A DNA stretch of 64,000 nt from Oegoconia quadripuncta (GCA_949316235.1 OX438749.1:5660914-5724913), one strand, 5' to 3'; shown: positions 43,585 to 55,819, counted from the stretch's first letter. Translations and numbers: made by a program. Notes: generated from the sequence alone by a model not told the origin.

Positions 43585-43806
43585 AATAATAAATAAATAT
43601 TTAGGACACTTACACCAATCATCTAGTCCCAAACTAAGCAAAGCTTGTGCTATGGATACTAGATAACGGATAAACATACATAAATATTTATATAAATATC
43701 CAAGACTCGGGAATAAATGGTCGTATTCATCATACAAACATTTACCGCTCGCGGGATTCGAACCCGCAACCGTTGGTTTCGCTGATAGGGTGACTATCCA
43801 CTACAC
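43585..43806 (-). mobile_element. SINE1 copy
   Basis: Nearly full-length on the - strand. The B box gcgggattcgaacccgc is intact, and the first head bases are missing. Confidence 0.88.
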
Positions 43807-44439
43807 TATTACATAGATACTACAGCTAAAACCGTACCTACCTTTTGAAAGAACAGGACTTCTTCTGTTACAGGTATTATTATACTTAAAAGGAAAGTCT
43901 CATTCACATGTATTTGTTGTCAAATATGATATTCGCAAAAAAGAAATAAGATGCGTGTTTCCCGATGGTCAAACGGATCACCTCATAACTTGCTACTTAA
44001 AATGAATATAGAGTTGCAGAAGTGCTCTCAAGCAGGGTTGGAGAATACGGGACATGGCAGCGAAATACGGTGACAGCCCTAGTATATCAACTCTATAGCA
44101 TAGGGATGTATAGCAACTCTATTATATAGCGTATGGCAACTAACCAGTTTAGTGTAGGCCTCGTTTAAACAATGGTCATCATTTCATTAGTTATGATAAG
44201 TAGGTAGCTCAAAGCTGATTATACCATAAGTAACATTTTGTTACTGTCAACTATGAGAAGCTACTATTGTTATAAATATTTATTACATTAAGTCGTAATA
44301 GAGTTTGGCAATTGAGTGTCAGTGTATTTAATATTATATTTAATTATTAATTCGAGCGTTGGCTATATGTACCTAATACAGAAACTTCGCAGGACAAGGA
44401 CTCGGGGTACTCAAGATATTACATTTTTGGATAGGTAAT

Positions 44440-45095
44440 AATATATTTGGATATAGCTTTGAAAATCGCAGGAATTGGTACATTTATTTTTTATTTATTT
44501 ATTTATCATTTATTGCACATAAGATTGTACATATGATTAACGAAGAAAAAAAAACTCCAATTTCATAGGTAAATACCCAATATATATTATTACTTATCCA
44601 AAAATGTAATTTCTTGAGTACCTTTATTATTATCCTTATCCTTATTTTTTATTTGGAAAATGGAATATTATTTCAAAGTTTCACATGAAATATTTTTTTA
44701 TTTCTGCGCTAAATCACATAATAAAAAAAAAAATAGCAGAGCTCTTTTCATGTGCTTCCCATAATCATTTCTTAGATTCGCTGAAACTTTTATAAAGCGG
44801 TTACTTTTAAAAATTAACGCTGCCTATACTTAACTTAATGTTATCCGATAATACACACAAAGTTTGGCTAAATTTAGAAAGAAAGAAAGAAAGAAAGAAA
44901 ATTATTTATTTGTTTGATTTTGGGTATACAGATAAAGGTCTTATTTTGTAGATAGGTAAGTAGCCCAACAAAATCTGCCTGTTAGGGCGTACAAATATTT
45001 TAAATATAAAAATAGAATTAAAAATTCATGCAATGATTATGAGCAGACACGCTAAACGACAACATTCATAGGTAAGGACCTAATACATTTGTGAC
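44440..45095. mobile_element. TIR element, rearranged copy
   Basis: An inverted end piece (44440-44585) and a main piece (44640-44880, plus the end at 45062-45090) of the same family. They are separated by a T/A-rich insert, and an aaagaaagaaag-led segment of about 185 bases lies at 44878-45060. Confidence 0.7.
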
Positions 45096-45099
45096 ACCA

Positions 45100-46300
45100 G
45101 AGAATATTCACCTATGTTGTGCATGAGTCTAGCAATCGTTTAGGCAAACGGTAAGTCAGAAAATATATTTCGTTTACAAGGAGGTAAGTGACTTCGTTTA
45201 CCCAGCCAAGTAGAATTCCAAGCGCCTTTAAACAGTTGCATTTAATGAAAATTTTCCTGAGATGGGGCCGGGAACTGAAGCCTATGATGTGACAGCCTGT
45301 TTGAAGCATGCGTAAAAGAAAAACTGTACCACGAGGGCTTGCCTGTGGATCTCGTAAGATAGCTTGTAGGCTTTGGGATTTTCAGTACTGGGTGAGCGCT
45401 CATCTTCATTTAAGATCAAATGTGATTAAGGCCACATGTGGCCACATTGGGGCAACTTTCTGAAGTGGTTGAAAATTCAAATTATTTTTTGATGTTATGA
45501 AGTCTAAAGATTTCGATGCGGATTGGACATCCATATAGGTATATGGGTAGGTACCCATCCGTAGTGTCTCCGGGCCTGCACATGTTCACTATTGCGTATA
45601 ACCTGCACTTTATAGTGTTCATCATATTATCGATCAATGCCCTACATCGGACAATAAGTTTGCGGAATGGTTGGCAAAGGTCAGGTCAGTCATATTGAGA
45701 TGTCATGATGAGTTCGGATGGTCTTTAGTTCCCCAATCGATTGTAACTCTACTGCTGTTTAACGTAAAGGTTAAATTAACCGCACCGATTAAGTATGTCG
45801 TTGGTCTTGACCGTTGGTTACTGCTTGTTACGTAACTGTGAGGCAAGTAAGTAACTTGTGTATTTGGAGCGACTTTTAACAAGTTGTTTTTCGAGTTTTC
45901 CTTAATATTTCCGTAAGCTATTTCTTGTTAAAGATATGATCAACGTGCAAAGCAGATATCCGTTGAAGAAAACCACTAATATGCCTATTAATAAATTGAA
46001 AAGGCAGTGGACAGGGCACATAGCACTTATGTGTATAGAACTTAGGGCATAAAAGTCCTAAAATAAATCGCAACGTGAGACGTTCTCCACAAGGTTGCGA
46101 CAAGTCGCTGTATGAAGACCGCTTTCAAATACTTGGAATTCCAGGTTGTGGAAATTTATGGGCCTATACTCGGCACTGGATGTCATGTGGCTGATATCCC
46201 GCGGCGACCTTCTTTCGGCAGTAGAGAGGACCTGGGAACGCATAAGCGGCTCCGCCCCCCACAAAGGGAGGCCCATTCCCGGAGTGCGTCTAGCGCACCC
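45100..46300. other. Intergenic, nothing firmly recognised
   Basis: 46000-46300 may be decayed LINE sequence (aaaaggcagtggacagggcaca resembles 39780), but no frame is convincing. Confidence 0.45.
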
Positions 46301-46304
46301 TCTG

Positions 46305-46354
46305 TACCTCTTACGATAAGATAATTAAGTTTATCTAACTTATCGTAAGAGGTA
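46305..46354. repeat. Inverted repeat, 16-bp arms, 18-nt loop
   Basis: tacctcttacgataag and its exact complement. Confidence 0.9.
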
Positions 46355-46869
46355 TGTCGGTTATTTGTCCTTGTGGCTATGCTAAACGTAATTGTATATA
46401 TCAATCGTAAGGAATAATATAAGGTAATTTACTCGAGAGAAGTATATTTTCGAAAAAAAAATATGTAGGTACACGTATAACGCTTACCTTCTATGACACC
46501 TGTATTCCCACACATACTTATGTGATTTGTGTAAGTATTTCAGTTACAGAGGTTTACATACCAGTGTGTTGTTTTCATTTTTTTATTTATTTATCATTTA
46601 TTGCACACAAGAAAAAAACATACAGATACAACATAATAGAGACGACACAACAGGTTCTCTTTATTTATACAATGAAATTTCTTCCAGCAGACCTACGAAA
46701 GAGAGATATGACTGGAAGAGGTAGATAAGACGTTACAATGGAAATCTAAAGAAATGAATAAATATGATAGATAAAAAAAACCTAACTGAATATAAATATA
46801 ACTACATACTAATAAGTACATAAATACATAAATAAGTACATATTTCAATACATACGATTATAAAATATA

Positions 46870-47000
46870 ACATACATTTAATACATGGAATAACACCAGT
46901 TTCATCAGTAGGTTTCTCACATGGTTCTGGCAGAATAAACAGTGTTGCAGGTTCGACGCATAGCACATGCTGAGTCTGGACCATTTCGTTGACCCTGATA
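46870..47000 (+). repeat. Second copy of the LINE 3' segment seen at 3.1-3.3 kb
   Basis: It shares the ggttctggcagaata and gctgagtctggaccatttcg blocks with the reverse complement of 3160-3260. It is followed directly by a degraded SINE3 copy. Confidence 0.6.
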
Positions 47001-47008
47001 TGGGTCAT

Positions 47009-47297
47009 GTTTTTTATGCACAACCGGTCTGCATTTGGGGTTTAAGTGAAGATGGGGCTGAAGGTGGAAGCGTATTGGACCCGGACACACGATTATTTAT
47101 TTGGGGGACCGGACATAACAATGCTATTAATATTGTTCATCGCAGATTTAGAGAAGATGGTGGTCGCTAACCAGGCGGACCTTTAAAATGCCCTACCACC
47201 AAACAAACCGAATAGTAAAGAAGTACCTCGCTTGGGATTAACCCGCGACCTCCGACTCGTAAACCCTATGTTGTTTACATTGAGCCAAGGAGGCGGT
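47009..47297 (-). mobile_element. SINE3 copy, degraded
   Basis: The - strand head ccgcctccttggctcaatg is present. The body has deletions and the B box is damaged. Confidence 0.8.
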
Positions 47298-47394
47298 TAT
47301 CTTTCGTTATTACTTTTTAACAAATTCTGTATACCTACTTATTGTTTTATGGATTAAGGCATGTGTTATGGATTAAGTGCCTTGTAACATGGTC

Positions 47395-47500
47395 GACATA
47401 GGCCTTCCCCATAGATTTCCGGAGGGACCGGTTGGAAGCGGCCTGCATCCAGCGACTTCCTGCGACTTTCCCGTCGTCCGTCCCCCTAGTTTGCGTTTGC
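47395..47500 (-). repeat. LINE-related dispersed repeat fragment
   Basis: It shares ccccatagatttc and the cagcgacttcctgcgac context with the relic at 39.6-39.97 kb, in the opposite sense. It is short and decayed. Confidence 0.4.
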
Positions 47501-47529
47501 CATTGTGTTGTTAAATTCTTCGAAAGAGC

Positions 47530-47826
47530 GTCGGTGGCACAGCGGTTAAAACGCGGTCCCCCAATTTAGGTGGACCGGATTCGATTCCCAGGCAGGCCAT
47601 GTACCAATGAGTTTTTCTTTAAATTATCTATGTGAATTTATCCGTCTGCTCTTAAACGGTGAAGGAAAACATCGTGAGGAAACCTTCATGCTTGAGAAAA
47701 AATTCAAAGGCATGTGAAGTCCCCAACCCGCATTGAGCGGCGTGGTGAGCTACGGCCCATATTCTCCATCATGTATTATGAGGGAATGCCCATACCACGC
47801 AGTGGGATGTTTACGGGCTGATGAGG
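47530..47826 (+). mobile_element. SINE4 copy (tRNA-derived, about 300 bp)
   Basis: The A box region gtcggtggcacagcggttaa is followed by a B box ggattcgattccc, then a body with aaggaaaacatcgtgaggaa and a 3' end ggatgtttacgggctgatga. Confidence 0.85.
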
Positions 47827-48429
47827 AGTTTTCGTTAGAAATGAACTAAATAAATGAAGCATTTCTTTGAAGCATGCTGATGATTACTAAGTATCCAATT
47901 TTATCTTCATTGTGTGTCAACAGTGTAGACATAGGCGACTTATTTTCATCATTCTAATTAAGACAAATTTTTGTTGTGTAATACAAATCAACTTTTAAAA
48001 GTGTCGTCGATATGATAAATTGATTCAAAAACGACATGTCCCAACCAGTCTTGTTTAGAACAAGTGAATGTACTGGAAGGCGATTCATAGTTCATGCGAG
48101 ATATCTCTAATTGGCTCTAATTTCATATGTCTACTGAATTTATCGCAAAAATGTCTATAATACGAAATAAACATATTCTCAGTGTCATTAGAGGTGAATG
48201 TCGAAGGTATTTTGGATGTCAATTGCTGGTTTAGTTACGTTTTCTCGATTGAGTTGAACCAATTCGAAATAGAATAGTTTTTCAACAATTAATATTCCGT
48301 AATATTATTATATTATAGAAATTAATAAATAATTTTTTATTAGAGAAATCTCCTGAAACTACTTCATAAGGGAGGTAACGAAAATATTTTGACAAATACG
48401 CGTGAAGTGTAACGACATTTCCTTGGAGT

Positions 48430-48775
48430 ATGGGTCGGGCCTTAGTGTGGGATATCACTCGTGTCGACACTCTCGCCCCGTCTCACCTCCAAGGAACCTC
48501 AAGGAGGCCAGGTGCAGCCTCCGAGACGGCGGAAAAAATCAAAATTAATAAATATAGAGACATCGGTTCCGAATACATTTTCCTTGCTTTCGGAGTCGAA
48601 ACCTTAAGTCCTTGGGGGCCGGGCTATCTTAAATTTTTCTTTAATATTTCAAAGCGCTTAGTCGAAGTCACTGGGTAAGGTGACCCGAAAGCTGGTTGTT
48701 CCCTCGCTCAACGCTTAAGTATCTGCGTCCAACGAGCAAACGCTGCCAGCGTTTTGGGTACCTTGCCACGCGGCC
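48430..48775 (+). pseudogene. Retroelement relic (RT-associated C-terminal domain with WD-T--DT motif)
   Basis: The translation reads ALVWDITRVDTLAPSHLQGT, then a SETAEKIKINKYRDIGSEYI block, FGVETLSPWGPGYL and ISKRLVEVTG before a stop. In another frame it resumes with a LAQRLSICVQRANAASVLGT stretch. I recognise this order from repeated reverse-transcriptase-associated proteins in insects, but the exact clade is uncertain. The frameshift near 48675 makes it a relic. Confidence 0.7.
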
Positions 48776-48861
48776 CCAATTTTTTACAATTGTTCTCTTT
48801 ATTCCATCTTCCATCTTCTAAATTCCATCTCTTTATTATAAATTATATCCTCACTACATTT

Positions 48862-48867
<6 letters not shown>

Positions 48868-48903
<36 letters not shown>
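48868..48903 (+). repeat. (TA)n microsatellite
   Basis: An uninterrupted TA run of about 36 bases, with shorter runs nearby at 48935-48948. Confidence 0.95.
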
Positions 48904-48906
<3 letters not shown>

Positions 48907-49089
48907 TATGGGGCCACAAAGTGCCCAAACGGATATATATATATATTATAGCGCGGGATTGAGCTTGAGCCTGGGGGTCTGCTCTCTAACAAAAATAGCT
49001 TACTATTACGGCCGTAACTTCGGACTTTTTCTTTTGCAGTTTGTTGTGTCAATTATAAACCATTCGTCATTATTTTACTTTTATTGTAT

Positions 49090-49985
49090 ATAGTTGGACA
49101 TCACAAGTTAGTACGGGACGCAAGGAACGTCCGAAATTATGTAAATAAAGGATTCTTAGCGGCAGAAAAGGTCCGAAATTAGAGCCGTCGGATGTCGTTT
49201 TCTTTAGAGAGTAGTTTAATTTCGGGCTAAAATCGGGACGTCTTAGAACTTTAGTTGTATGTGACGTTATTTGTAGTAACATTCTAATAAGTAACGTTTT
49301 GTAATTTGTTGAATGAAGGATCAGTGTACTTTCCTACAATGCAAAAAATGTCCAATAAAGATATCTATATATTGCTATATTGACTTATAGGCATTCAGAT
49401 ATATTCATAGATAATTTAATCATCTGGCTTCGACATATACTAACGTGAATGGCTCAACGTAAAATCTTAGAGATATAGAGGCAAATACACATTCTGTAGA
49501 TTAATTTTGTCGGTACCTTGCACTACATGTTTCGCAAAAAGCATGAATTTGCATATATCGTGCGGGTTATACGCAAAATACGACTGTAGTTTGTAATGTG
49601 GAGGTTATTTGGTGAAGTACCTTATATGCTCCACATTTATAGTCACATAAATTATTATAAGGCCAAGCTGGTGGATAGATCCTGACCCATTCATCAGACT
49701 AGCTGTGGAAGCAGTTGTTCCAGGAGAGTTGGTGTAGCAGACAGAATAATAGGCACAGTTTTTGAAAAATAGTCTGATATCTAATTTTGAAATTGGTAGG
49801 TATAATACAAATTTTTCTTATTGAAAAAAAGTTCTTACTATTTCCATTGCAAAGGAAAATACAATTTTTTTTTAGTTTGAGTAGTAATAAATATTTTTTC
49901 TGCATGGGTCTTGGGCTGACCCATCGCCGTCGACGTTATCCACTATTCGGGACATCCTGTTTATTAGACACAACTTGCTTGCTAA
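49090..49985. other. Intergenic, nothing coding
   Basis: 49009-49085 (acggccgtaacttcg; ctttttcttttgcag) is shared with 36025-36085, so part of this is dispersed repeat. The rest is AT-rich and unassigned. Confidence 0.5.
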
Positions 49986-49989
49986 ATTC

Positions 49990-50700
49990 GATACTCAAAT
50001 TTTATAATCACCTCTATCAATCGTTTAATATAATGTCAAATATCAATACAAGAAATAAAGATAAACTTGCAGATCACATAAATCGCCTAAAGTCAGTATT
50101 TTTTTATGCACGACGGGTTAGCAGTGGACCTCAATCACACCTGATGTTAAGTGAAGATGAGGCCGGAGGTGGAAGTGTACTGACCCGGAAACCCAAATAT
50201 TTGGGGAACTGGCTATTTTATCTCTGACAACTGAAACACAACAATGCTATTAACATTGCTGTTTGGCGGCAGATTTAGATAAGACGGTGGTAGCTAGCCA
50301 GGCGGATATTTAAAATTCCCTATAACACCCACCAAATAGAGTACTAAACATGTACCCCGCTGGGGATCGAAAGCGCGACATCCGATTCGTAAACCCTATG
50401 TTGTTTTCATTGAGACACGGAGGCGGTAAAGGGATGTATACGCTTTTTCAATAAGGTTCCTGTTCATATATAAAATCATCTTTTCAATAAATTTATTCCT
50501 GTTCATATCAGACTATTCAGTTAGATGACAAACATCCCTGGACATAATCAGCTCGTTCACAATGCCAGGCTATTTCACAATGAATAATGAAATATAAAAC
50601 CTTTTTGTAATATAAAAACCTGTTTTTAAAAAGCAACCCCTCGAGCTCTTGCTTGTTCTTTTTAATATCTACTTTGTATATTAGTCTAATTGGAAAGTGA
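49990..50700 (+). mobile_element. Truncated LINE copy split by a SINE
   Basis: The left part (about 49990-50098) reads NINTRNKDKLADHINRLKSV. The right part (50428-50700) resumes with the tatacgctttttcaataagg segment. Both match the C-terminal and 3' UTR region of the LINE at 27-32 kb. The interruption is the - strand SINE3 copy at 50099-50427. Confidence 0.8.
50099..50427 (-). mobile_element. SINE3 copy nested in a LINE fragment
   Basis: Full-length on the - strand. The LINE sequence resumes on both sides. Confidence 0.88.
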
Positions 50701-50714
50701 TAAGTCGAAGTGCT

Positions 50715-51023
50715 ATCATCATCATCAGCCCGTAAACATCCCACTGCAGGGATATAGACCTTCCCTCGTATATGAGGGAGTATGGGCCATAGTCCACCTC
50801 GCTGGCCCAATGCGGGTTGGGGACCTCACATGCCTTTGAATTTTTATTTCACAGGCATGCAGGTTTCCTCACAATTTTCCTACACCGTTTAAGAGCAGTC
50901 GGATAAATGCACATAAGTAATTAAATTAAATTTAAAAACTCATTGGTACATTGGCTTGCCTGGGAATTGAACCCGGACCTCCTAAATTGGGAGACCGCTT
51001 CTTAAGCGCTGAGCCACCGACGA
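50715..51023 (-). mobile_element. SINE4 copy
   Basis: On the - strand it matches 47530-47826 throughout (gtcggtggctcagcgcttaa head, ggttcaattccc B box, tgatgatgatgatag end). Confidence 0.85.
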
Positions 51024-51218
51024 AGTGTTATAATGATTAGTTAATTTGTAAATGGTTTGTGCTTATGTAGTAGTAGTAGTGATGTAGGCCCCAGGCTGTT
51101 GTGTGTCAGTAACGGATTACTGACACATAACACTTGGGTTGTTCGTCGCAAAGAACAACATAGGAATTGTAAATACTCGCGAAGATATTTTTAAGCAATA
51201 CCGAGCTAAATCGAACTT

Positions 51219-51272
51219 AAATTCATTATTGCCAAAGATACATTTTCATGTATCTTTGGCAATAATGAATTC
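51219..51272. repeat. Perfect hairpin, about 24-bp arms, 4-nt loop
   Basis: Arm aattcattattgccaaagat plus acat, loop tttc, exact complement ending gaatt. Unique in the window. Confidence 0.95.
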
Positions 51273-51449
51273 TTTGCACAGTATACTCATATTGGTAAGG
51301 CTTCTCATGTTCCATATATTTTCTGCGTGTGCGTGTTTTGGTGAACGCTCTTCCAGTTTCAACTTCAAATTAACATCATATAAACATATTAATTGACGTC
51401 AAATATTTTACATATACAGATGTGAAGTTTTTTTTAATGTGTTCTTTTA

Positions 51450-51545
51450 TCGTTGGTGAAAAATCCCCTTCATTCTGTAACGCATTTGAATATCTCTCTC
51501 TCTTCAATTTAAGAGCTATGCTCTTGTCGGTAGAGTCCTTTCCGT
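51450..51545 (-). repeat. 3' end fragment of the RTE-like family
   Basis: On the - strand it matches the ctccaccgacaagagcat and agctcttaaattgaaga segment at 22605-22640. Only the last 90 or so bases remain. Confidence 0.65.
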
Positions 51546-51672
51546 TCCTTTTGCATTTAAGTATACAGATCATAAATATATTCTAAGACCCGTATTACTA
51601 TCATGTATGTTAAATGTTCTTTGTATTTTATTTTTGTGTGCAATAAAGAATTTAATAATAATAATAATAATA

Positions 51673-51810
51673 ATACTAAACCGTTCTCAAGATTGACATG
51701 GCCTCAAGTTGACGCTTGAGAATCTGTTGCATATTAAATCAGCATCAGAAAAAATGGTCTTGAGACCGAGACGCGATCTCAATCTCAAGAACGATTTATT
51801 AATACGGGCC
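51673..51810. mobile_element. TIR element, internally deleted second copy
   Basis: It shares ccgttctcaagattga and aagaacgatttattaatacg followed by ggcc with 58495-58838. The left end is eroded and the right end is followed by TTA. Confidence 0.68.
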
Positions 51811-52107
51811 TTAGGTCATATGAAATTTAGTAATTCATTCAGGACTTTCGCGTGGAAATTAGGGCGGAGATATAAATATATGAGAATATCATTTTATCAG
51901 TATGAGAAAAAGGAATGAAGTATTCCATTCCTGCATATAATAGTTTATATGACCTATATTATATTTTCTAAGACATATGACCTCTATTTTCTTTTCAGGA
52001 CTAGTTACACTAGTAACTACAATTTTATAGAGCTCAAAACAATAAATTATTTATATTTTGTACGATAAATAAAAATTACAAACATAAGTACCTGTACGTA
52101 CCTATTT

Positions 52108-52338
52108 GACGACCAATTGGTGTAGTGGATAGTGACCCTGTCAGCGAAACCAACGGCTGCGGGTTCGAATCCCGCGAGGGCTAAATGTTTGTATGATGAA
52201 TACGAACAATTATTCCCGAGTCGTGGATGTTTATATAAATATTTATGTATGTTTATCCGTTATCTAGTATCCATGGTACAAGTTTTGCTTAGTTTGGGAC
52301 TAGACGATTGGTGTAAGTACCCCAAATATTTTTTTTTA
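52108..52338 (+). mobile_element. SINE1 copy
   Basis: Full-length on the + strand, abutting the LINE relic that runs leftward from 53800. Confidence 0.88.
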
Positions 52339-52345
52339 AATGTAC

Positions 52346-53800
52346 CTAGGTAGCTACCTCTACAATAAAATAGTTTCCTAAATATATTCTACATCTAATG
52401 GTATATCGCTTTGATATTTCACATAAATATTGTTTTAAAGCTAGATGCCTGGTGAATGCTCTTTGTATTCCTTCAACTCGTTGTGAGTGTTTGGTGTACA
52501 TTGGAGACCATGCAACACTGGCGTATTCAAAATTGCTGCGCACAAGAGCGTTATACAAGATTATTTTGGTGTCGAGATTTTTAAAACCAACTGTATTTCT
52601 TTTCAAAAATCCAAGCATTTGAGCGGCTTTGATTGCGGTTTTGTTAATATGAGAAACGAAGGTCAAATTTTTATCGATGATAATGCCTAGGTCTCGGATT
52701 TCATCAACCTCTGTTATTAACGCGCCACCAATCTCATACGCCGTGACAAGTGGTTTTTTCTTCCTGGTAAACTTAATATGAAAGCATTTACTAATGTTGA
52801 GGGTCATATAATTTGCGTTGCACCAGCTAACAATTTCATTAATATCATCTTGTATTAGTTTAGAATCAATGGTTGATTTAACTGGACAATACATTTTCAA
52901 GTCATCAGCAAACAGGGATATTTTACAGTGTTTGATAAGGGGCGTAATATCATATCATCATAAATATTAGAAAGAGCACGGGTCCTAAATGCGAACCTTG
53001 AGGAACGCCAGACTGTGCACAATAAGTGTGGGACTCATATCCATTGACAACAACGTTTTGTGGTCTTTCGTTTAAATAAGATTCAAACCACTTCATTAGT
53101 GTTCCACCCAAGCCGTAAGATTGTAACTTTTGCAATAGAATGAAATGGTTCACTTATCAAAAGCGCTGCTGAAATCAGTATAAATCACGACCACTTGTGA
53201 ACCAGTGTCGACTTCTCGGGATACATCAGAAACAAACGATACCAAATTACTCATAACTGAACGTCCGTTTCTACATCCATGTTGGTAATCTGAAATATTA
53301 TTATTGTTTACTAAGGTGGTGATTGTGGGATATAAAGCTGATTCGAATAATTTTGAAAAACACGAAAGTATTGATATTGGGCGGTAATTGCTAACATTGG
53401 CTTGATCTCCTTTTTTGAAAATTGGTACAATTCGGGCTCTTTTCCATTCTTCAGGAAATGTTCCCTCAGTAATGGAACGGTTGAAAATTAATGTCAGCGG
53501 TAATGCAAGCGCTGACCCACATCGTTTGACGAATAGAGTCTGGACCTGGGCCTTTTAATGTGTCAAGTTTTTTGATTACACGCATAATATTTGGTTCTGT
53601 AAATTGTACCAAAGGTAAATATTTATTGCTGGAGACAGCATGGAAATTATCTTGCGATACGATATTATTGACAGGAATGACATTAGAATATATTGAACGA
53701 AACTGATCAGCAAATAAATTGGCAATGTTGTCACCGCATTCAGTAGCAGCACTGTCCGTGTCCGTATTGTTGAACTCATTTTAAAAAATATCCGAAACCT
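52346..53800 (-). pseudogene. Jockey/CR1-like LINE reverse-transcriptase relic
   Basis: On the - strand, in order: LKGPGPDSI, then the fingers region, IYTDFSSAFDK, LQKLQSYGLGGTLMKWFESY, QSGVPQGSHLGPVLFLIF, NISKCFHIKFTRKK, EIRDLGIIIDKNLTF and NFEYASVAWSPMYT. The first catalytic Asp motif is present, but the FADD region is damaged. A one-base deletion after AFDK (near 53160) and others split the frame. It abuts the + strand SINE1 copy ending near 52338. Confidence 0.88.
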
Positions 53801-53879
53801 TTAATGAATTTTTCTCTAATTTGTATTATATCGGCTTGCACAGGTTTATCTGTTTCAGACTGTACTTACCAAATCCGTT

Positions 53880-54585
53880 TTGCCGTGATTTAGCAACAAT
53901 TAATATCCAAACTTTCTATTTAAAATAAATACTGTAACTTGTGATATTAGTTGGATAGGTAATACATATAGAATGATACTCCACGCATAGATACAATCTA
54001 CGGTAGAGCTAAAAAAATAATTCCATCAGGCGGGTTGCAAAGCCTATGGGAACTCAATCGCAAGTTACGCCCTCGCTTGTATGCAGTATATCAATGAATT
54101 TCCAGAACGAAACGATAGCGCGTTTTGAAAATGTACAGCGCCATCTAGTTACATTTAAGGAACTACATTCATAAGAAATGGAGTCAGCCGGAGGTAATTG
54201 TGAATAAAATATAAAGTGTGAATTTTGTCTCGATTAAAATTTATTAGGCCCGATTTGAGAAAAAACGTACAGCGCCCCTCGCGGATAAAATAATAAAACT
54301 ATTTCTTTTTCATATTAGCAGGTAGATCTCTTGTAAACTTATCGGTGGTAGGAAAGTTAATATGAAAACATAACACACTTCGCATACATTTCAAAAGGAG
54401 GAGGTTTTCAATTTGCGTGTATTTTTGTATATTTGTAATCTTCCGCAATATCTCCGCTAGTTGTGAACCGAATTCGATCATTCTTTTTTTGTTTAAAAGG
54501 TACCAGTACTCTCAGTATACGCCTGCACCATATTAAAATCTGGCAACCCCATTGAAGTTTTACTCATGTGGGGAACTGCTTCGGT
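53880..54585. other. Intergenic, nothing recognised
   Basis: AT-rich, with a faint SINE2-like 3' motif (acagcgccatctagttac) at about 54135. Confidence 0.5.
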
Positions 54586-54586
54586 T

Positions 54587-55030
54587 AATAGCACGGATAC
54601 GAAATTTTGCATTCACGGTTAGTTTCATAACTAGACAAGCTTCGTATCCGTGCTACTACTCATTAAGGAGATCTCGCTTGAGTTAATGATAGTTAAACAT
54701 GATTTTCGTGATGACTGTGGTATGACGTGCTGTAGCTAGCTAGCAGCTTGAGGAGACAATCCTAGCTGCAGAATCAGGTCATCACAAAAATCATGTTTAA
54801 CTAATGATTGTTAACTAATGATAGTTAAACATGATTTTCGTGATGTCCTGATGCTGCAGCTAGGATTGTCTCCCCAAGCGGGATCACCTTAATGAGTAGT
54901 AGCACGGATACGAATCTTTGTCTACAGGTAATCGTATAAACTAAAGTTCTGATAGTTAATGATGTTTCCAGTATGAATTAGACATGAACCAGGATCGTTT
55001 CCTCACGAGGGATCTGCTGAATGAGTAGTA
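54587..55030. repeat. Compound inverted-repeat block
   Basis: The core is 54752-54803 against 54822-54873, 52-base arms with three mismatches (ggagacaatcctagctgcag start). Outside it, tagcacggatacgaa occurs at 54587 and about 54899 and inverted at about 54639, with a diverged copy near 55025. atgatagttaaacatgattt recurs at 54686 and 54817. Confidence 0.85.
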
Positions 55031-55412
55031 GTGTGGATATGCTAAACATAATTTCGGCTGAAGCTTTTGTGTATTTTACAATTATTATGGAAAAAAAATA
55101 TTGATAAGAATAATTAATTGATTTTCACAAAGCAGTTATAAATAAATCAATACATTATGCTACTACAATCTTACAGCTAGCAGTAAAAAAAGACACATTA
55201 TCTGTGGGTCCCGCACTAGGCAGGGCCAGTGACGCAGGAGCCACTACATAATTATTAAAAAAAATGTATATTGTTATACCTTTTAATCCGCTACACCTAA
55301 AATAAATAGAAAGATGTCGTGAAGGAAAAAGTAAAGTAATTTACTATAATATTGATATTTAGTTACCATAGGTAACATTACCTACTGCTATTTAAATAAA
55401 AGCTTGGTCTTA

Positions 55413-55449
55413 AAAGATTTTTATTTTAAAAACTAAAATAAAAATCTTT
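55413..55449. repeat. Perfect hairpin, 16-bp arms, 5-nt loop
   Basis: aaagatttttatttta and its complement around a five-base loop. Confidence 0.9.
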
Positions 55450-55545
55450 GGATCTCCAAACGCTAATGTTTGGGATATCTCTGACCACCGCCTTTGGGAC
55501 TAAGACCGTATCGTTGTGTATGTAATATAATAAGAACTTTATTTT

Positions 55546-55816
55546 GACGACCTGTTTGGTGTAGTGGTTAGAAACTCTGACCACTACTACCAACAGGTCG
55601 CGGGTTCGAATCCCGCTAGCGCCATACATTTGTGTGACGAGTACGGACATGTGTACCCGAGTTATGGATGTTTTCATTTATAACAAGTATTTATTTACAA
55701 AAAAAAATGTATTTATGTAGTATATCAACTATCTGGTATGCACAACACAAGCCTATAGTTGCTTACTGTGGAACTAGATGGCGCTGTGTGTATGTCTATG
55801 GATATTTATTTATTTT
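55546..55816 (+). mobile_element. SINE2 copy
   Basis: Full-length on the + strand. Confidence 0.88.
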
Positions 55817-55819
55817 ACT

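Noticed and set aside
46112..46324. 70-codon frame with arginine- and serine-rich end
   Set aside because: No family match, no splice context, and the end overlaps an inverted repeat.
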